From the NCBI RefSeq assembly GCF_001422245.1, contig NZ_LMMM01000019.1, positions 62,001 to 126,000 of the forward strand: DNA of 64,000 nucleotides. Reading direction: 5' to 3'. Source of the stretch: Rhizobium sp. Leaf262. GTDB lineage: Bacteria > Pseudomonadota > Alphaproteobacteria > Rhizobiales > Rhizobiaceae. Below the pieces are notes generated by a model. It ran no database searches and had not been told where the DNA came from. It saw nothing but the letters and a program-made list of their open reading frames with translations. Each line of letters opens with the position of its first letter. The stretch's first letter is position 1. Below are positions 22,522-31,327 of this stretch, piece by piece. The position numbers were made by a program, and so were the translations under genes.

Positions 22522-23556
22522 ATGAACATCAAGAGCCTTTTGATCGGCTCCGCTGCAGCTCTCGCAGCAGTATCCGGCGCCCAGGCTGCTGACGCTATCG
22601 TCGCTGCTGAGCCTGAGCCCCTCGAATACGTTCGCGTTTGCGACGCTTTCGGCACTGGCACGTCTGACTGGGATTCCTTCACACGTACGCAGTTCAACAT
22701 CGACACCAAGACCGACACCGAAGTTGGTGCAGTTCGCGGCTTCATCGAATTCCGTGGCGATGCTGACTACGACGGCGCTTCTGCCCTCAACATCCAGCAG
22801 GCATTCATCGAACTCGGCGGCCTGAAGGTCGGTAAGTTCTACAGCTGGTGGGACGACAGCCTTTCTGGTGAGACCGACTACCTCAACACTCAGGCTCTCT
22901 TCAACTCCATCCGTTACGTTTACGACGCAGGTTCTTTCTGGGCTGGCGTTTCGGTTGATGAGCTGGAAGGCTTCGGCGGCCTGACGCGCTCTGGCAACGT
23001 TCTCGTTGTTCCGACTGCGTTCCCAGGTTCTGAGCCAGAAAACAATGTTGGTATCGCTGCTGGCGTTGGTGCCAAGCTTGCTGGCGTTACTCTTCAGCTG
23101 ATCGGCGGCTATGACGTTGACCGTGAAGAAGGCGCAGTTCGCCTCATCGGTACGGCTGACATCGGTCCTGGCACGCTTGGCTTGGCTGGTATCTACGCGT
23201 CTGGCGGTTCTGCATACTTCAACCGCTCTGAGTGGGTTGTTGCTGCTGAATACGCAATCAAGGCAACTGACAAGTTGACGATCACGCCAGCTGCTCAGTA
23301 CTTCGGCAATGTTGCTGACGCTGCTCGCACAAACGGTCCTGCTCTTGCTATCACCAACGGTACGGCAATCTCCGCCAACTCGACGACTGTTCGTCGTGGT
23401 GACGAATGGTCGAGCCGCGATGCATGGACTGCCGGTGTAACGGTTGACTACAAAATCACCGACGGCCTTTCCACTAAGGTTACTGCAAACTACTACGACG
23501 AAGACGGACGTGGCGATCAGGTCACCGGTTTCGTTCGCCTGCAGCGTAACTTCTAA
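22522..23556 (+). CDS. ropA: RopA-like outer-membrane porin lacking an internal segment
   Basis: The 344-residue protein has a signal peptide (residues 1-22, SGAQA-AD), the alphaproteobacterial Porin_2 start '[19 protein letters not shown]', then beta strands ending in the aromatic C-terminus 'GFVRLQRNF'. Family members normally continue after CDAFGTG with a 'YFYIPGTETCLKIGGYVRF' strand. Here CDAFGTG is joined straight to TSDWDSFTRTQ near base 22655, so roughly 30 residues are missing, in frame. Loss of the first strand should harm barrel folding. Codon choice is strongly biased, as expected for a highly expressed gene. The same gap occurs in the tandem copy. Confidence 0.85.
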   Translation: MNIKSLLIGSAAALAAVSGAQAADAIVAAEPEPLEYVRVCDAFGTGTSDWDSFTRTQFNIDTKTDTEVGAVRGFIEFRGDADYDGASALNIQQAFIELGGLKVGKFYSWWDDSLSGETDYLNTQALFNSIRYVYDAGSFWAGVSVDELEGFGGLTRSGNVLVVPTAFPGSEPENNVGIAAGVGAKLAGVTLQLIGGYDVDREEGAVRLIGTADIGPGTLGLAGIYASGGSAYFNRSEWVVAAEYAIKATDKLTITPAAQYFGNVADAARTNGPALAITNGTAISANSTTVRRGDEWSSRDAWTAGVTVDYKITDGLSTKVTANYYDEDGRGDQVTGFVRLQRNF

Positions 23557-23868
23557 TCATCTGACTTTTGTCAGTGATGGAAAACCCGGCTTTCGAGCCG
23601 GGTTTTTTTGTGTTGGCGTTGTGAGAAAAGTTTTGTTGCCTACGGTTCTCCTACGGGCTGGCATTAACAGTTGGGTAACACTCTCACGTTGCAAGCGCTA
23701 ATTTGTAGCGAATTGGCAACAGCCCGGTATGAAGCAGCCTGCATTGTGACGAAATTGTTTCCTTCACGATTGCGCGAATCTCGCCTTTTCAGTTTAATCA
23801 ATCACAGAGCAGCACAGCAATTTCTGCATTCCCACTGTTGCTTGAACCACTTTGACTGGAGGTCAACC
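23557..23868. other. Intergenic region between the two porin genes
   Basis: It holds the first porin's terminator (23580-23608) and about 260 bases of leader for the second. No gene seen; a frame from 23671 only runs into the second porin. Confidence 0.5.
23580..23608 (+). terminator. Terminator of the first porin gene
   Basis: AAAACCCGGC-TTTCGA-GCCGGGTTTTTTT is a strong stem followed by seven T. Confidence 0.92.
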
Positions 23869-24890
23869 ATGAACATTAAGAGCCTTTTGATCGGCTCCGC
23901 TGCGGCTCTCGCAGCAGTATCCGGCGCCCAGGCTGCTGACGCTATCGTCGCTGCTGAGCCTGAGCCCCTCGAATACGTTCGCGTTTGCGACGCTTTCGGC
24001 ACGGTCGCGACAAGTCCGGCACCTCTGACTGGAACTCGTTCACGCGTACGCAGTTCAACATTGACACCAAGACAGACACAGAACTCGGTGCAGTTCGTGG
24101 CTTCATCGAATTCCGTGGCGATGCTGACTACGACGGCGCTTCTGGTCTCAACATCCAGCAGTCGTTCATCGAGCTTGGCGGCCTGAAGGTTGGTAAGTTC
24201 TACAGCTGGTGGGATGACGATCTCTCGGGCGAAACTGACCTGCTTTCTTCGAACACGCTGTTCAACTCTGTTCGTTACACATACGATGCTGGTTCGTTCT
24301 GGGCTGGTATCTCGGTTGATGAACTTGAGAACAAAGACACTCAGCTCGTTCGCAGCAACGGCGGCGTATTCTCCCAGGAAACCGACAACAACGTCGGTAT
24401 CACTGGCGGCGTTGGCGCAAAGTTCGGCGCAGCAACACTTCAGCTGATTGGTTCTTACGACGTCGATCAGGAAGAAGGCGCAATCCGTGCGTTGGTATTC
24501 GCTGATCTTGGACCAGGTACACTTGGTCTGTCTGGCGTTTGGGCTTCCGGTGGTAACGCATACTACGCTCTCTCTGAGTGGGCTGTTGCAGCCGAATACG
24601 CAATCAAGGCAACTGACAAGCTGACAATTACGCCTGCTGCTCAGTACCTCGGCAATGTTGCTGACGTAGTATCGTTGGCTGGTGTAGTTGACACGTCTTC
24701 TACAGCAATCACATCTGACGTGATCCGCCGTGGCGACAGCTGGTCGAACCGCGACGCTTGGACTGCCGGTGTAACGGTTGACTACAAGATCACACAGGGT
24801 CTGACCACAAAGGTAACAGCCAACTACTACGACGAAGACGATCGTGACGAGCAGTGGACTGGCTTCGTTCGCCTTCAGCGCGACTTCTAA
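23869..24890 (+). pseudogene. ropA: Second RopA-like porin, frameshifted at the same internal gap
   Basis: The first 130 bases nearly match the first porin (signal peptide to CDAFG). At about base 24002, right after TTCGGCAC, the sequence jumps to GGTCGCGACAAGTCC, which encodes G-R-D-K-S-G in a different frame from the signal peptide. The upstream frame stops at 24186. The downstream frame, from about 24003, continues to 'GFVRLQRDF' at 24890 and is otherwise intact. As written the gene cannot make a full porin. Because the break falls at the same base as in the first copy, a collapsed assembly of an identical segment is as likely as a real mutation. Confidence 0.75.
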
Positions 24891-24916
24891 TCTGATTTGA
24901 CCTCCGGTCAATGAGA

Positions 24917-24947
24917 TGAGCCCGGCTTTCGAGCCGGGCTTTTTCGT
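24917..24947 (+). terminator. Terminator of the second porin gene
   Basis: AGCCCGGC-TTTCGA-GCCGGGCTTTTT has the same loop as the first porin's terminator, followed by T-rich sequence. Confidence 0.9.
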
Positions 24948-25002
24948 TTCTGTGGCTTCGGGAAAATAGCTGTCTTTTTGAGCCTTACCGCGATGCAGAA
25001 AT

Positions 25003-25030
25003 AAAAAAGCGCCGGTCTCTCGGCGCTTTT
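25003..25030 (-). terminator. Terminator of the transglycosylase gene
   Basis: AAAAGCGCCG / CGGCGCTTTT stem with loop GTCTCT. Read leftward it ends in a run of T (AAAAAA on the plus strand). Confidence 0.85.
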
Positions 25031-25052
25031 GGGTTCTTCGAAGGTGGACGGT

Positions 25053-27248
25053 CTATCCGGCTCGACCGTTTCGTAGGTCGGCGATGATATCTGCCTTTTC
25101 GCCGAGCCTTGTTTTGTAGACCTGGTAATTCTCCATCACCCTTTGCACATAGTTGCGGGTTTCTGGGAAGGGGATGCGTTCGATCCAGTCGACGACGTCA
25201 TCGATGGGTTTGCCGCGCGGGTCGCCGTAGCGGCCGATCCATTCGGGGACGCGCTTGGGGCCAGCATTATAGGCGATAAAGGTCAGGATGTACGAGCCAC
25301 CGAAACTGTCGATCTGTTCTCCGAGATAATGAGCGCCGAGTGTGGCGTTGTAGCCTGCGTCGGTCGTGAGTTTCGCCTGGGTGAAATCCATGCCGTGGCG
25401 GCTGGCGACGCCTTTGGCGGTGCCGGGTAGAAGTTGTAGCAGGCCACGCGCATTGGCGGGAGAGACGGCGGCGGGGTTGAAGGCGCTTTCCTGTCTGGCA
25501 ATCGCATAGGCGAGCGCCTTGCCGGAGCCGGAAATATTTGCCGTGCCGGGTATGACGCCGATCGGATAGGCAAGAGCCGCCGCATCGATTCCACGGCTGA
25601 AGGCCGTCTTGCCGATCTGGAGCGAGACTTGGTGATTGTTGTTCTTTTCCGCACGTGCGGCGAGAATGGCAAGCTCGCCTGGGCTGTCCATCTGCTCGGC
25701 CAGAGCACGGTATAGGCTGTCGGCCCGCCAGCTGTAGCCTGCCGCTTCCAACCGTTCGATGGCGCGCACGGCTTCGCGTTCGGCAAAATGCTGACGGTCG
25801 TTGTCGCTCGGCGATGGGTAGGTCACGTTAATGGTCGTGGTGCCGATGCGCGCAGCAGCCAACTGGCCATAGAATGTGCCGGGATGGGCTGCGGCCTTGG
25901 TGAAGAACTCACGAGCGTTGCCCGGTCCACCGGCTTCTGCGGCGCGTCCCAGCCAGTAATAGGCGCGGGAGGCAGAAAGGGGACGATTCGAGGTTTCCAG
26001 CAGCAGATTGAAATGCTTGGCGGCATCGACGGGGTCTTGCAGCGCCCGCAGGGCGTACCAGCCAGCGTGGAACTCCGCATCGGCGATATCCACCGGCGAT
26101 GTTGCCGAATGATCGGCGACGATGCGGTAGGCGTCCTTGAAATTCCCGAGGTCGGCAAGCCCGCGCGCAACGATGCGCCGCTCGTTCCACCATTCTCCGG
26201 GGTTGACGAGTTTGGCCTGCTCCTTGGGCGCTTGCGCCAGAAGCTTTGCCGCGTCGTCGTATTTTTGCTGATGGCGCAGGTTCTCGATGCGGGCGAAGAG
26301 GAAAGCCGGGTCGTTGCGGGCAGGGCCCGTGACGGCATTGAGCGCAGTTGCCGCATTCTTGGTGCGCTGAAGAACGGCGGCCCACGCGGTGTAGAGCGGC
26401 TGCGCGTTGCTGAGATCGCCGAAGCGTTTTGCCTGGCTGATGCGGCTGCGATACATCAGATAATCCATGCGCGCCTTGTGATCGGCGGCCGATAGGAAGC
26501 CGGGAAACTCATCGATGACCCGGTCTTCCAGCGCCGTGTCCAGGCCTTCGCTGACCCACAGCGTTTGAATGAGTTTGCGTGCCTGCGCCTCGTTACCGGT
26601 GGTCTGCTGCGCCTGTGCAAGGGCAATCGTGCCCTCCGGCGTTTCAGGCGCGCCGGTGGCGAAATAAGCAATCAGCTGTGCCGCAGGCGGACTTTCGCGC
26701 AGCATGGCGCGTTCCGCATTGGCACGGAAGGTGGCGGTACCCGGCCATCCCTTCAGCTCGCTCTGTGCTGTCGCGATTTCGCTGGAAGATACGTCTTTCT
26801 GCCCCGAAATAGCGATGGCCCAGGTGAGAATATGGCGGTCGAGATTGGTTGCGGGCAGAGAATTGCGAATGGCAATCGCCCGCAGCGCATCTCGGCTGGA
26901 CAGCGCGTCGAGACCGGCCTTCAGGTCGGAAACGTCGAGCGGCGCATTGGGCCGGAGGATGGAGCCGGTCACCTCTGGTGTCGCTGGCATGAACGCGGGT
27001 ATGGCGGGCGCGTCCGGCTTGGCAAAGGGCAGGGGTACGACGGAGCTTTCGGTCGCAGGGCCTGCCCATGCGCCCCACACCGTTGCGGCAAGACCCGCCA
27101 TCGCCAAGCCTAAAGCTGCTTTCTTCATGCGTTCACTCGCGACGTTTGAACGGCCTTTTCGTGCCGCGACAGGTCGTCCTTCGCGCAGCACTTGAAAAAG
27201 GTTATCCGGTTTTGCGGCTCTTTGTGGTGCAGGTTTCATGCCCTCCAT
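25053..27248 (-). CDS. slt: Soluble lytic murein transglycosylase
   Basis: The 731-residue protein has a hydrophobic export segment (starting at 'MKKAALGLAMAGLAATVWGAWAGP'), a long alpha-superhelical domain, and a C-terminal SLT domain. The latter carries 'AYAIARQESAFNPAAVSPANARGLLQL' (catalytic glutamate in ARQES), 'ATLGAHYLGEQ' and 'IAYNAGPKRVPEWI'. Such enzymes cut the MurNAc-GlcNAc bond of periplasmic peptidoglycan and leave 1,6-anhydro ends. Starts at 27248, 27239 and 27128 are possible; 27128 would place a normal signal peptide at the N-terminus, while the longer forms add a basic cytoplasmic tail. The divergent neighbour is dapA. Confidence 0.9.
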   Translation of the reverse strand: MEGMKPAPQRAAKPDNLFQVLREGRPVAARKGRSNVASERMKKAALGLAMAGLAATVWGAWAGPATESSVVPLPFAKPDAPAIPAFMPATPEVTGSILRPNAPLDVSDLKAGLDALSSRDALRAIAIRNSLPATNLDRHILTWAIAISGQKDVSSSEIATAQSELKGWPGTATFRANAERAMLRESPPAAQLIAYFATGAPETPEGTIALAQAQQTTGNEAQARKLIQTLWVSEGLDTALEDRVIDEFPGFLSAADHKARMDYLMYRSRISQAKRFGDLSNAQPLYTAWAAVLQRTKNAATALNAVTGPARNDPAFLFARIENLRHQQKYDDAAKLLAQAPKEQAKLVNPGEWWNERRIVARGLADLGNFKDAYRIVADHSATSPVDIADAEFHAGWYALRALQDPVDAAKHFNLLLETSNRPLSASRAYYWLGRAAEAGGPGNAREFFTKAAAHPGTFYGQLAAARIGTTTINVTYPSPSDNDRQHFAEREAVRAIERLEAAGYSWRADSLYRALAEQMDSPGELAILAARAEKNNNHQVSLQIGKTAFSRGIDAAALAYPIGVIPGTANISGSGKALAYAIARQESAFNPAAVSPANARGLLQLLPGTAKGVASRHGMDFTQAKLTTDAGYNATLGAHYLGEQIDSFGGSYILTFIAYNAGPKRVPEWIGRYGDPRGKPIDDVVDWIERIPFPETRNYVQRVMENYQVYKTRLGEKADIIADLRNGRAG

Positions 27249-27512
27249 TAGCTGCTTTCAGCATTAACAGAACCTTAATCGCCCATGCCGCTGGTGATCA
27301 AATTTCGGTCAAAAAAGGCGTGATCGCACAACGGCATTGTCTTTTGCGGCCGTCGCCCTGTCGCTGTCATCGGCGGCGAAACAATTTGCGTTTCGCAGGC
27401 CAAAAGGCGTTGTTAACAGCTTGTCGGTAGCGTAGCCCCAATCTAATGTGACAAACGTTTTAACCATGGAATGCGGCTGAAGCATGAACTGGCTCGCCGC
27501 AAGGAGTTTTGC

Positions 27513-28397
27513 ATGTTCAAGGGATCCATTCCCGCCCTCATTACGCCGTTCACCGCCGAAGGCGCTGTGGACGAAACGGCGTTTGCCGCCCATGTGGAGT
27601 GGCAGATAGCCGAAGGCAGCAGCGGCCTCGTGCCAGTCGGAACCACAGGGGAGTCTCCAACCCTGTCTCATGACGAGCATAAACGCGTCGTTGAACTGTG
27701 CGTGGAAACGGCGGGCAAACGGGTTCCGGTCATTGCCGGTGCTGGCTCCAACAACACCCGCGAAGCCATCGAGCTTGCTCTGCATGCGCAGGAAGTTGGT
27801 GCCGACGCGTTGCTGGTCGTCACGCCTTACTACAACAAGCCGACGCAGAAGGGTCTGTTTGCGCATTTCTCGGCCATTGCCGAGGCTGTCACGCTGCCCA
27901 TCGTGATCTACAACATTCCGCCGCGTTCGGTCATCGACATGATGCCAGAAACGATGGGCGCGCTGGTCAAGGCGCATAAGAACATCGTCGGCGTGAAAGA
28001 TGCGACCGGAAAGCTGGACCGTGTTTCGGAACAGCGCATCACCTGCGGACGTAATTTCGTCCAGCTCTCGGGCGAAGATGGCACGGCGCTTGGCTTCAAC
28101 GCCCATGGCGGCGTCGGCTGCATTTCAGTCACCGCCAATGTCGCGCCGCGTCTGTGCGCAGAGTTTCAAGCTGCAATGCTGGCTGGAAACTATGCGCTGG
28201 CGCTGGATTATCAGGACCGCCTGATGCCTCTGCACAAGGCCATTTTCATGGAGCCCGGCGTTTGCGGCACCAAATATGCTCTGGCCCGCACCCGTAACGT
28301 CAACCGCACCGTCCGCTCGCCGCTGATGGATACGCTGGAGCCCGGTACGGAAGCCGCGATCGATGCGGCGCTGAAACATGCGGGCCTCATCAACTGA
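27513..28397 (+). CDS. dapA: 4-hydroxy-tetrahydrodipicolinate synthase
   Basis: The 294-residue enzyme condenses pyruvate with aspartate semialdehyde in lysine and diaminopimelate synthesis. Visible signatures are '[14 protein letters not shown]', '[14 protein letters not shown]', '[13 protein letters not shown]' with the catalytic tyrosine, '[12 protein letters not shown]' and '[11 protein letters not shown]' with the Schiff-base lysine. The ATG at 27513 follows AAGGAG and gives the usual length; a frame extending to 27471 is not needed. smpB follows after a terminator. Next to a murein hydrolase gene, it fits a cell-wall theme, although gene order is simply conserved in the family. Confidence 0.96.
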   Translation: MFKGSIPALITPFTAEGAVDETAFAAHVEWQIAEGSSGLVPVGTTGESPTLSHDEHKRVVELCVETAGKRVPVIAGAGSNNTREAIELALHAQEVGADALLVVTPYYNKPTQKGLFAHFSAIAEAVTLPIVIYNIPPRSVIDMMPETMGALVKAHKNIVGVKDATGKLDRVSEQRITCGRNFVQLSGEDGTALGFNAHGGVGCISVTANVAPRLCAEFQAAMLAGNYALALDYQDRLMPLHKAIFMEPGVCGTKYALARTRNVNRTVRSPLMDTLEPGTEAAIDAALKHAGLIN

Positions 28398-28404
28398 GAC
28401 CGGT

Positions 28405-28437
28405 AAAGGTGCGCCGTGTCAGGCGCACCTTCACTTT
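28405..28437 (+). terminator. Terminator of dapA
   Basis: AAGGTGCGCC-GTGTCA-GGCGCACCTT stem followed by CACTTTTGG; the T-run is short and interrupted. Confidence 0.7.
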
Positions 28438-28506
28438 TGGCAACTTTGTCACTACATAGATGCCGAGCCGCAGACAGTATGCGGGCGAATGAAAACGGAT
28501 TGAGAA

Positions 28507-28989
28507 ATGGCCCCCAAAGGCAGTCAGCGCGTGGTGAACAAGGTCGTTGCGGAAAACCGCAAGGCCCGCTTCAATTATGAAATCCTCGATACTTACGAGG
28601 CTGGCATCGTGTTGACCGGCACCGAGGTCAAATCCCTGCGCGACGGCAAGGCCAATATTGCCGAATCCTATGCGTCGGATGAGGGCAACGAAATCTGGTT
28701 GATCAATTCGCATCTGCCCGAATATCTACAGGCAAACCGGTTCAACCATGAGCCGCGCCGCCGCCGCAAACTGCTGTTGTCGAAGCGTGAAATCCACCGT
28801 ATGCGCGTGGGCATCAACCGCGAAGGCATGACACTGGTGCCGCTGAAGATCTACTTCAACGACAAGGGCCGTGCGAAGCTGGAACTGGCGCTGGCCAAGG
28901 GCAAGAAACTGCACGACAAGCGCGAGACGGAAAAGGAACGCGACTGGAATCGCCAGAAATCGCGGATACTGAAGGGCGGCGCTGGCTAA
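28507..28989 (+). CDS. smpB: SsrA-binding protein SmpB
   Basis: The 160-residue protein binds tmRNA and delivers it to stalled ribosomes for trans-translation. It shows the family core '[24 protein letters not shown]', '[19 protein letters not shown]', '[15 protein letters not shown]' and '[31 protein letters not shown]', followed by the basic C-terminal tail that enters the mRNA channel. Start and length agree with the family. The ssrA gene is not in this window. Confidence 0.97.
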   Translation: MAPKGSQRVVNKVVAENRKARFNYEILDTYEAGIVLTGTEVKSLRDGKANIAESYASDEGNEIWLINSHLPEYLQANRFNHEPRRRRKLLLSKREIHRMRVGINREGMTLVPLKIYFNDKGRAKLELALAKGKKLHDKRETEKERDWNRQKSRILKGGAG

Positions 28990-29049
28990 GTCAGCACCGC
29001 GATACTCTGCTTGCGCAGCAAGCTGGCTATGCCGTTTTGCAGTCCAGCC

Positions 29050-31086
29050 TTATTCTCCCAGTTCCATGACCAGAGATAGCGGAGCGCGGAAGGTTGCGAT
29101 CAGGCCCTTCGGCGTGAAGTTCTTCTCCACATCACCGGTCCCGGCAATGCCCATGCGGATCAGGCGAGAGCCAAATCCCCGGCGCTCTGGCTCATTGGCC
29201 GGTGGGCCGCCTTTTTCTTCCCACCTCAGGGTTAGAATAGGCTTTTCGGAATCGTCCGAAACGTGCCAACTGATATCGACCAACCCCGCTTCCGTGGACA
29301 GCGCGCCGTATTTGATGGCGTTCGTGCCCAGTTCATGCAGCAGAAGCGAAAGGGAGAGGCCCGCCTTGGGACCGAGCGGAACCTCCGGGCCGGACATGAC
29401 CACCTTGCCGTCTCCCGCATGAAGATGCATCACCCTACCGATGACTTCCCGCAACCGTGCCGTCGACCATGATTGCTGCAGCAGAACGTCATGGGCTGAA
29501 CTTAATGCGTGAAGACGACCGTTGAAGGCAGCCACGGCATCTTTCTCGGTCACGTTCCGCAGCGTCTGGGCCGCGATGGCCTGAACGATGGAAAGAGTGT
29601 TCTTGAGACGGTGGCTGAGTTCCTGATTGAGAACGCGTTGCTCGGACTCCGCGTTCAGCCTGGCGATGGCCGCATAGGCTCTGTCGGCCACGCCCCATGC
29701 GAAATCCAGTTCCAGCTTGCTCCAGAAACGGGGACGCGAATCGTGGGCGAAAAGAATGCCGACCAGCGCGCCCCGGTCGATGATGGGGACCTTGACGAAG
29801 GAGCGGACACCCATGGCCGCATAGGCTGCTGCATCGTCATCCAGCCAGCTGGCCGCATTGATGTTCGGCACGGCCAGCGTATCTCCGATTTCCAGACGCT
29901 TGATGGTCGCCTTGAATTCGTTGAGCGGCTGATGCCCTGCAATAGAGGTGGCACCGGGGGCCAGCCAGTTGAACTCGATGAACAGGCTGTCTGTCGCAAT
30001 GTTCACCGAGGCGTAACCGGACCGGCTGACGCCGAGGCCTTCGGCCAGAATTTCGGAGGTGATGCGGGAAATGTCTTCGACCGTCTTTCCCACGCGCAAT
30101 CTGTCGCCAAGCGTCAGAAGTGCGGCGATGCGGGCATCCTTGCGCTTGGAATCGGTGATGTCGATGACCACGCCGATCATCTTGACCGGCTTTCCGTTCT
30201 GATCCTCGACGAACTGGGCACGGCGTGCAACCCAACGGACACGCTGGTCGTTGCCGCGACGCACCCGGTACTCGACATTCAACTGGGCAGTCGCGCTGCC
30301 GCGTGTTGTCGTTTCGGAGGCGACCTTGCGATCTGCGTCGATGATGAGGTTCTGAAAGACCTGGGCTGTGTAGTTCGGCTGCTCCGGCACACCGAAGATG
30401 CGGCAAAACTCGTCCGAAACGATCATCTGATCGGTTTCGATGTCCACCTCGAATATTCCAATGCCACCAGCGTCATGCGCAGCTTTCGAGCGCGCATCGT
30501 CCAGCAGCAGCTTTTCGTTCTGGGCACCTACTTTCGTCGCGCGTATTTTTCTTTGAGCCGAAAGGCGACGTTCCAGAGCGAGGTCATAAGAGGCGGAATG
30601 CAGCGTGCGGCGCAACTCCAGCTGCGACATGACCTGACGGGAGAGTGCCTTCAAGGCGGATATCTGCGCCTGGCTCAACTCCTGCGGTTCATGGCCCAGC
30701 GCACAGACCGTGCCGATCGGAAAGCCGTCGTCGGACTTCAGCAAGGCGCCGGCATAAAACCGGATATGCGGCTCGCCGGTGACGAGGGGATTGCAGTTGA
30801 ATCGCGGATCTTTCGTCGCATCGGGAACGACCATGACGTCGTGTTCGAGAATGGCGCGGGCGCAAAAGGAACTGTCCAGCGGCGTTTCCCGCACGCCCAG
30901 CCCGACCTCTGCCTTGAAAAACTGTCTGCCATCTCCGATCAGATTGACGACGGCAATGGGCGTGCCGCAGATCGTCGAAGCCAACTGTGCGATGTCATCG
31001 AAATCCTGCTCTCGCGGCGTATCCAGTACGTTATAGCTTTCAAGCGCGGCCAGGCGGCGCTCTTCTCTGGAATTTGAACCTTCCAT
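29050..31086 (-). CDS. HWE-family sensor histidine kinase with GAF and PAS domains
   Basis: The 678-residue protein has an N-terminal GAF domain (about 20-165, 'ASTICGTPIAVVNLIG'), a coiled region, a PAS/PAC domain (about 205-325, ending 'MIGVVIDITDSKRKD'), a second GAF (about 330-480), and a HWE/HisKA_2 kinase core. The core shows the phospho-acceptor histidine in 'ELSHRLKNTLSIVQAIA', the N box 'HELGTNAIKYGALS', the HWE-type 'LRWEEKGGP' and 'GFGSRLI'. It has no membrane segments, so it senses a cytoplasmic signal. No response regulator is adjacent; a single-domain regulator at 41602 is a possible partner. Confidence 0.92.
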   Translation of the reverse strand: MEGSNSREERRLAALESYNVLDTPREQDFDDIAQLASTICGTPIAVVNLIGDGRQFFKAEVGLGVRETPLDSSFCARAILEHDVMVVPDATKDPRFNCNPLVTGEPHIRFYAGALLKSDDGFPIGTVCALGHEPQELSQAQISALKALSRQVMSQLELRRTLHSASYDLALERRLSAQRKIRATKVGAQNEKLLLDDARSKAAHDAGGIGIFEVDIETDQMIVSDEFCRIFGVPEQPNYTAQVFQNLIIDADRKVASETTTRGSATAQLNVEYRVRRGNDQRVRWVARRAQFVEDQNGKPVKMIGVVIDITDSKRKDARIAALLTLGDRLRVGKTVEDISRITSEILAEGLGVSRSGYASVNIATDSLFIEFNWLAPGATSIAGHQPLNEFKATIKRLEIGDTLAVPNINAASWLDDDAAAYAAMGVRSFVKVPIIDRGALVGILFAHDSRPRFWSKLELDFAWGVADRAYAAIARLNAESEQRVLNQELSHRLKNTLSIVQAIAAQTLRNVTEKDAVAAFNGRLHALSSAHDVLLQQSWSTARLREVIGRVMHLHAGDGKVVMSGPEVPLGPKAGLSLSLLLHELGTNAIKYGALSTEAGLVDISWHVSDDSEKPILTLRWEEKGGPPANEPERRGFGSRLIRMGIAGTGDVEKNFTPKGLIATFRAPLSLVMELGE

Positions 31087-31244
31087 GGGCCTTTTTAATC
31101 TGATGCTATGGTTGCCAGTTCGGCCCGAAGCAGCCGATCATTAGGAACATTTGATACAATATTTCCCAGCATTACCATAGAAAAAAGAAATGATTTGAAA
31201 AGCTTGGGAACAATTGCGTGACATGCTGCATCAGTTCGCGCAGA

Positions 31245-31290
31245 AAGCGAAAAGCGCCGCGAAACCGGTGTGGTTTGCAGCGCTTTTTGC
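31245..31290 (-). terminator. Putative terminator of the chemoreceptor gene
   Basis: AAAAGCGC...GCGCTTTT arms enclose a second small stem (AAACC/GGTTT). The A-run on the left reads as T on the minus strand. Confidence 0.5.
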
Positions 31291-31327
31291 GTATCTTTCC
31301 GTGAGGAAAAACCTGTTGGTCGGGACG

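Noticed and set aside
29509..31077. A 522-codon frame antisense to the HWE kinase gene
   Set aside because: It is a shadow of the kinase gene, with no recognisable motif or start signal.
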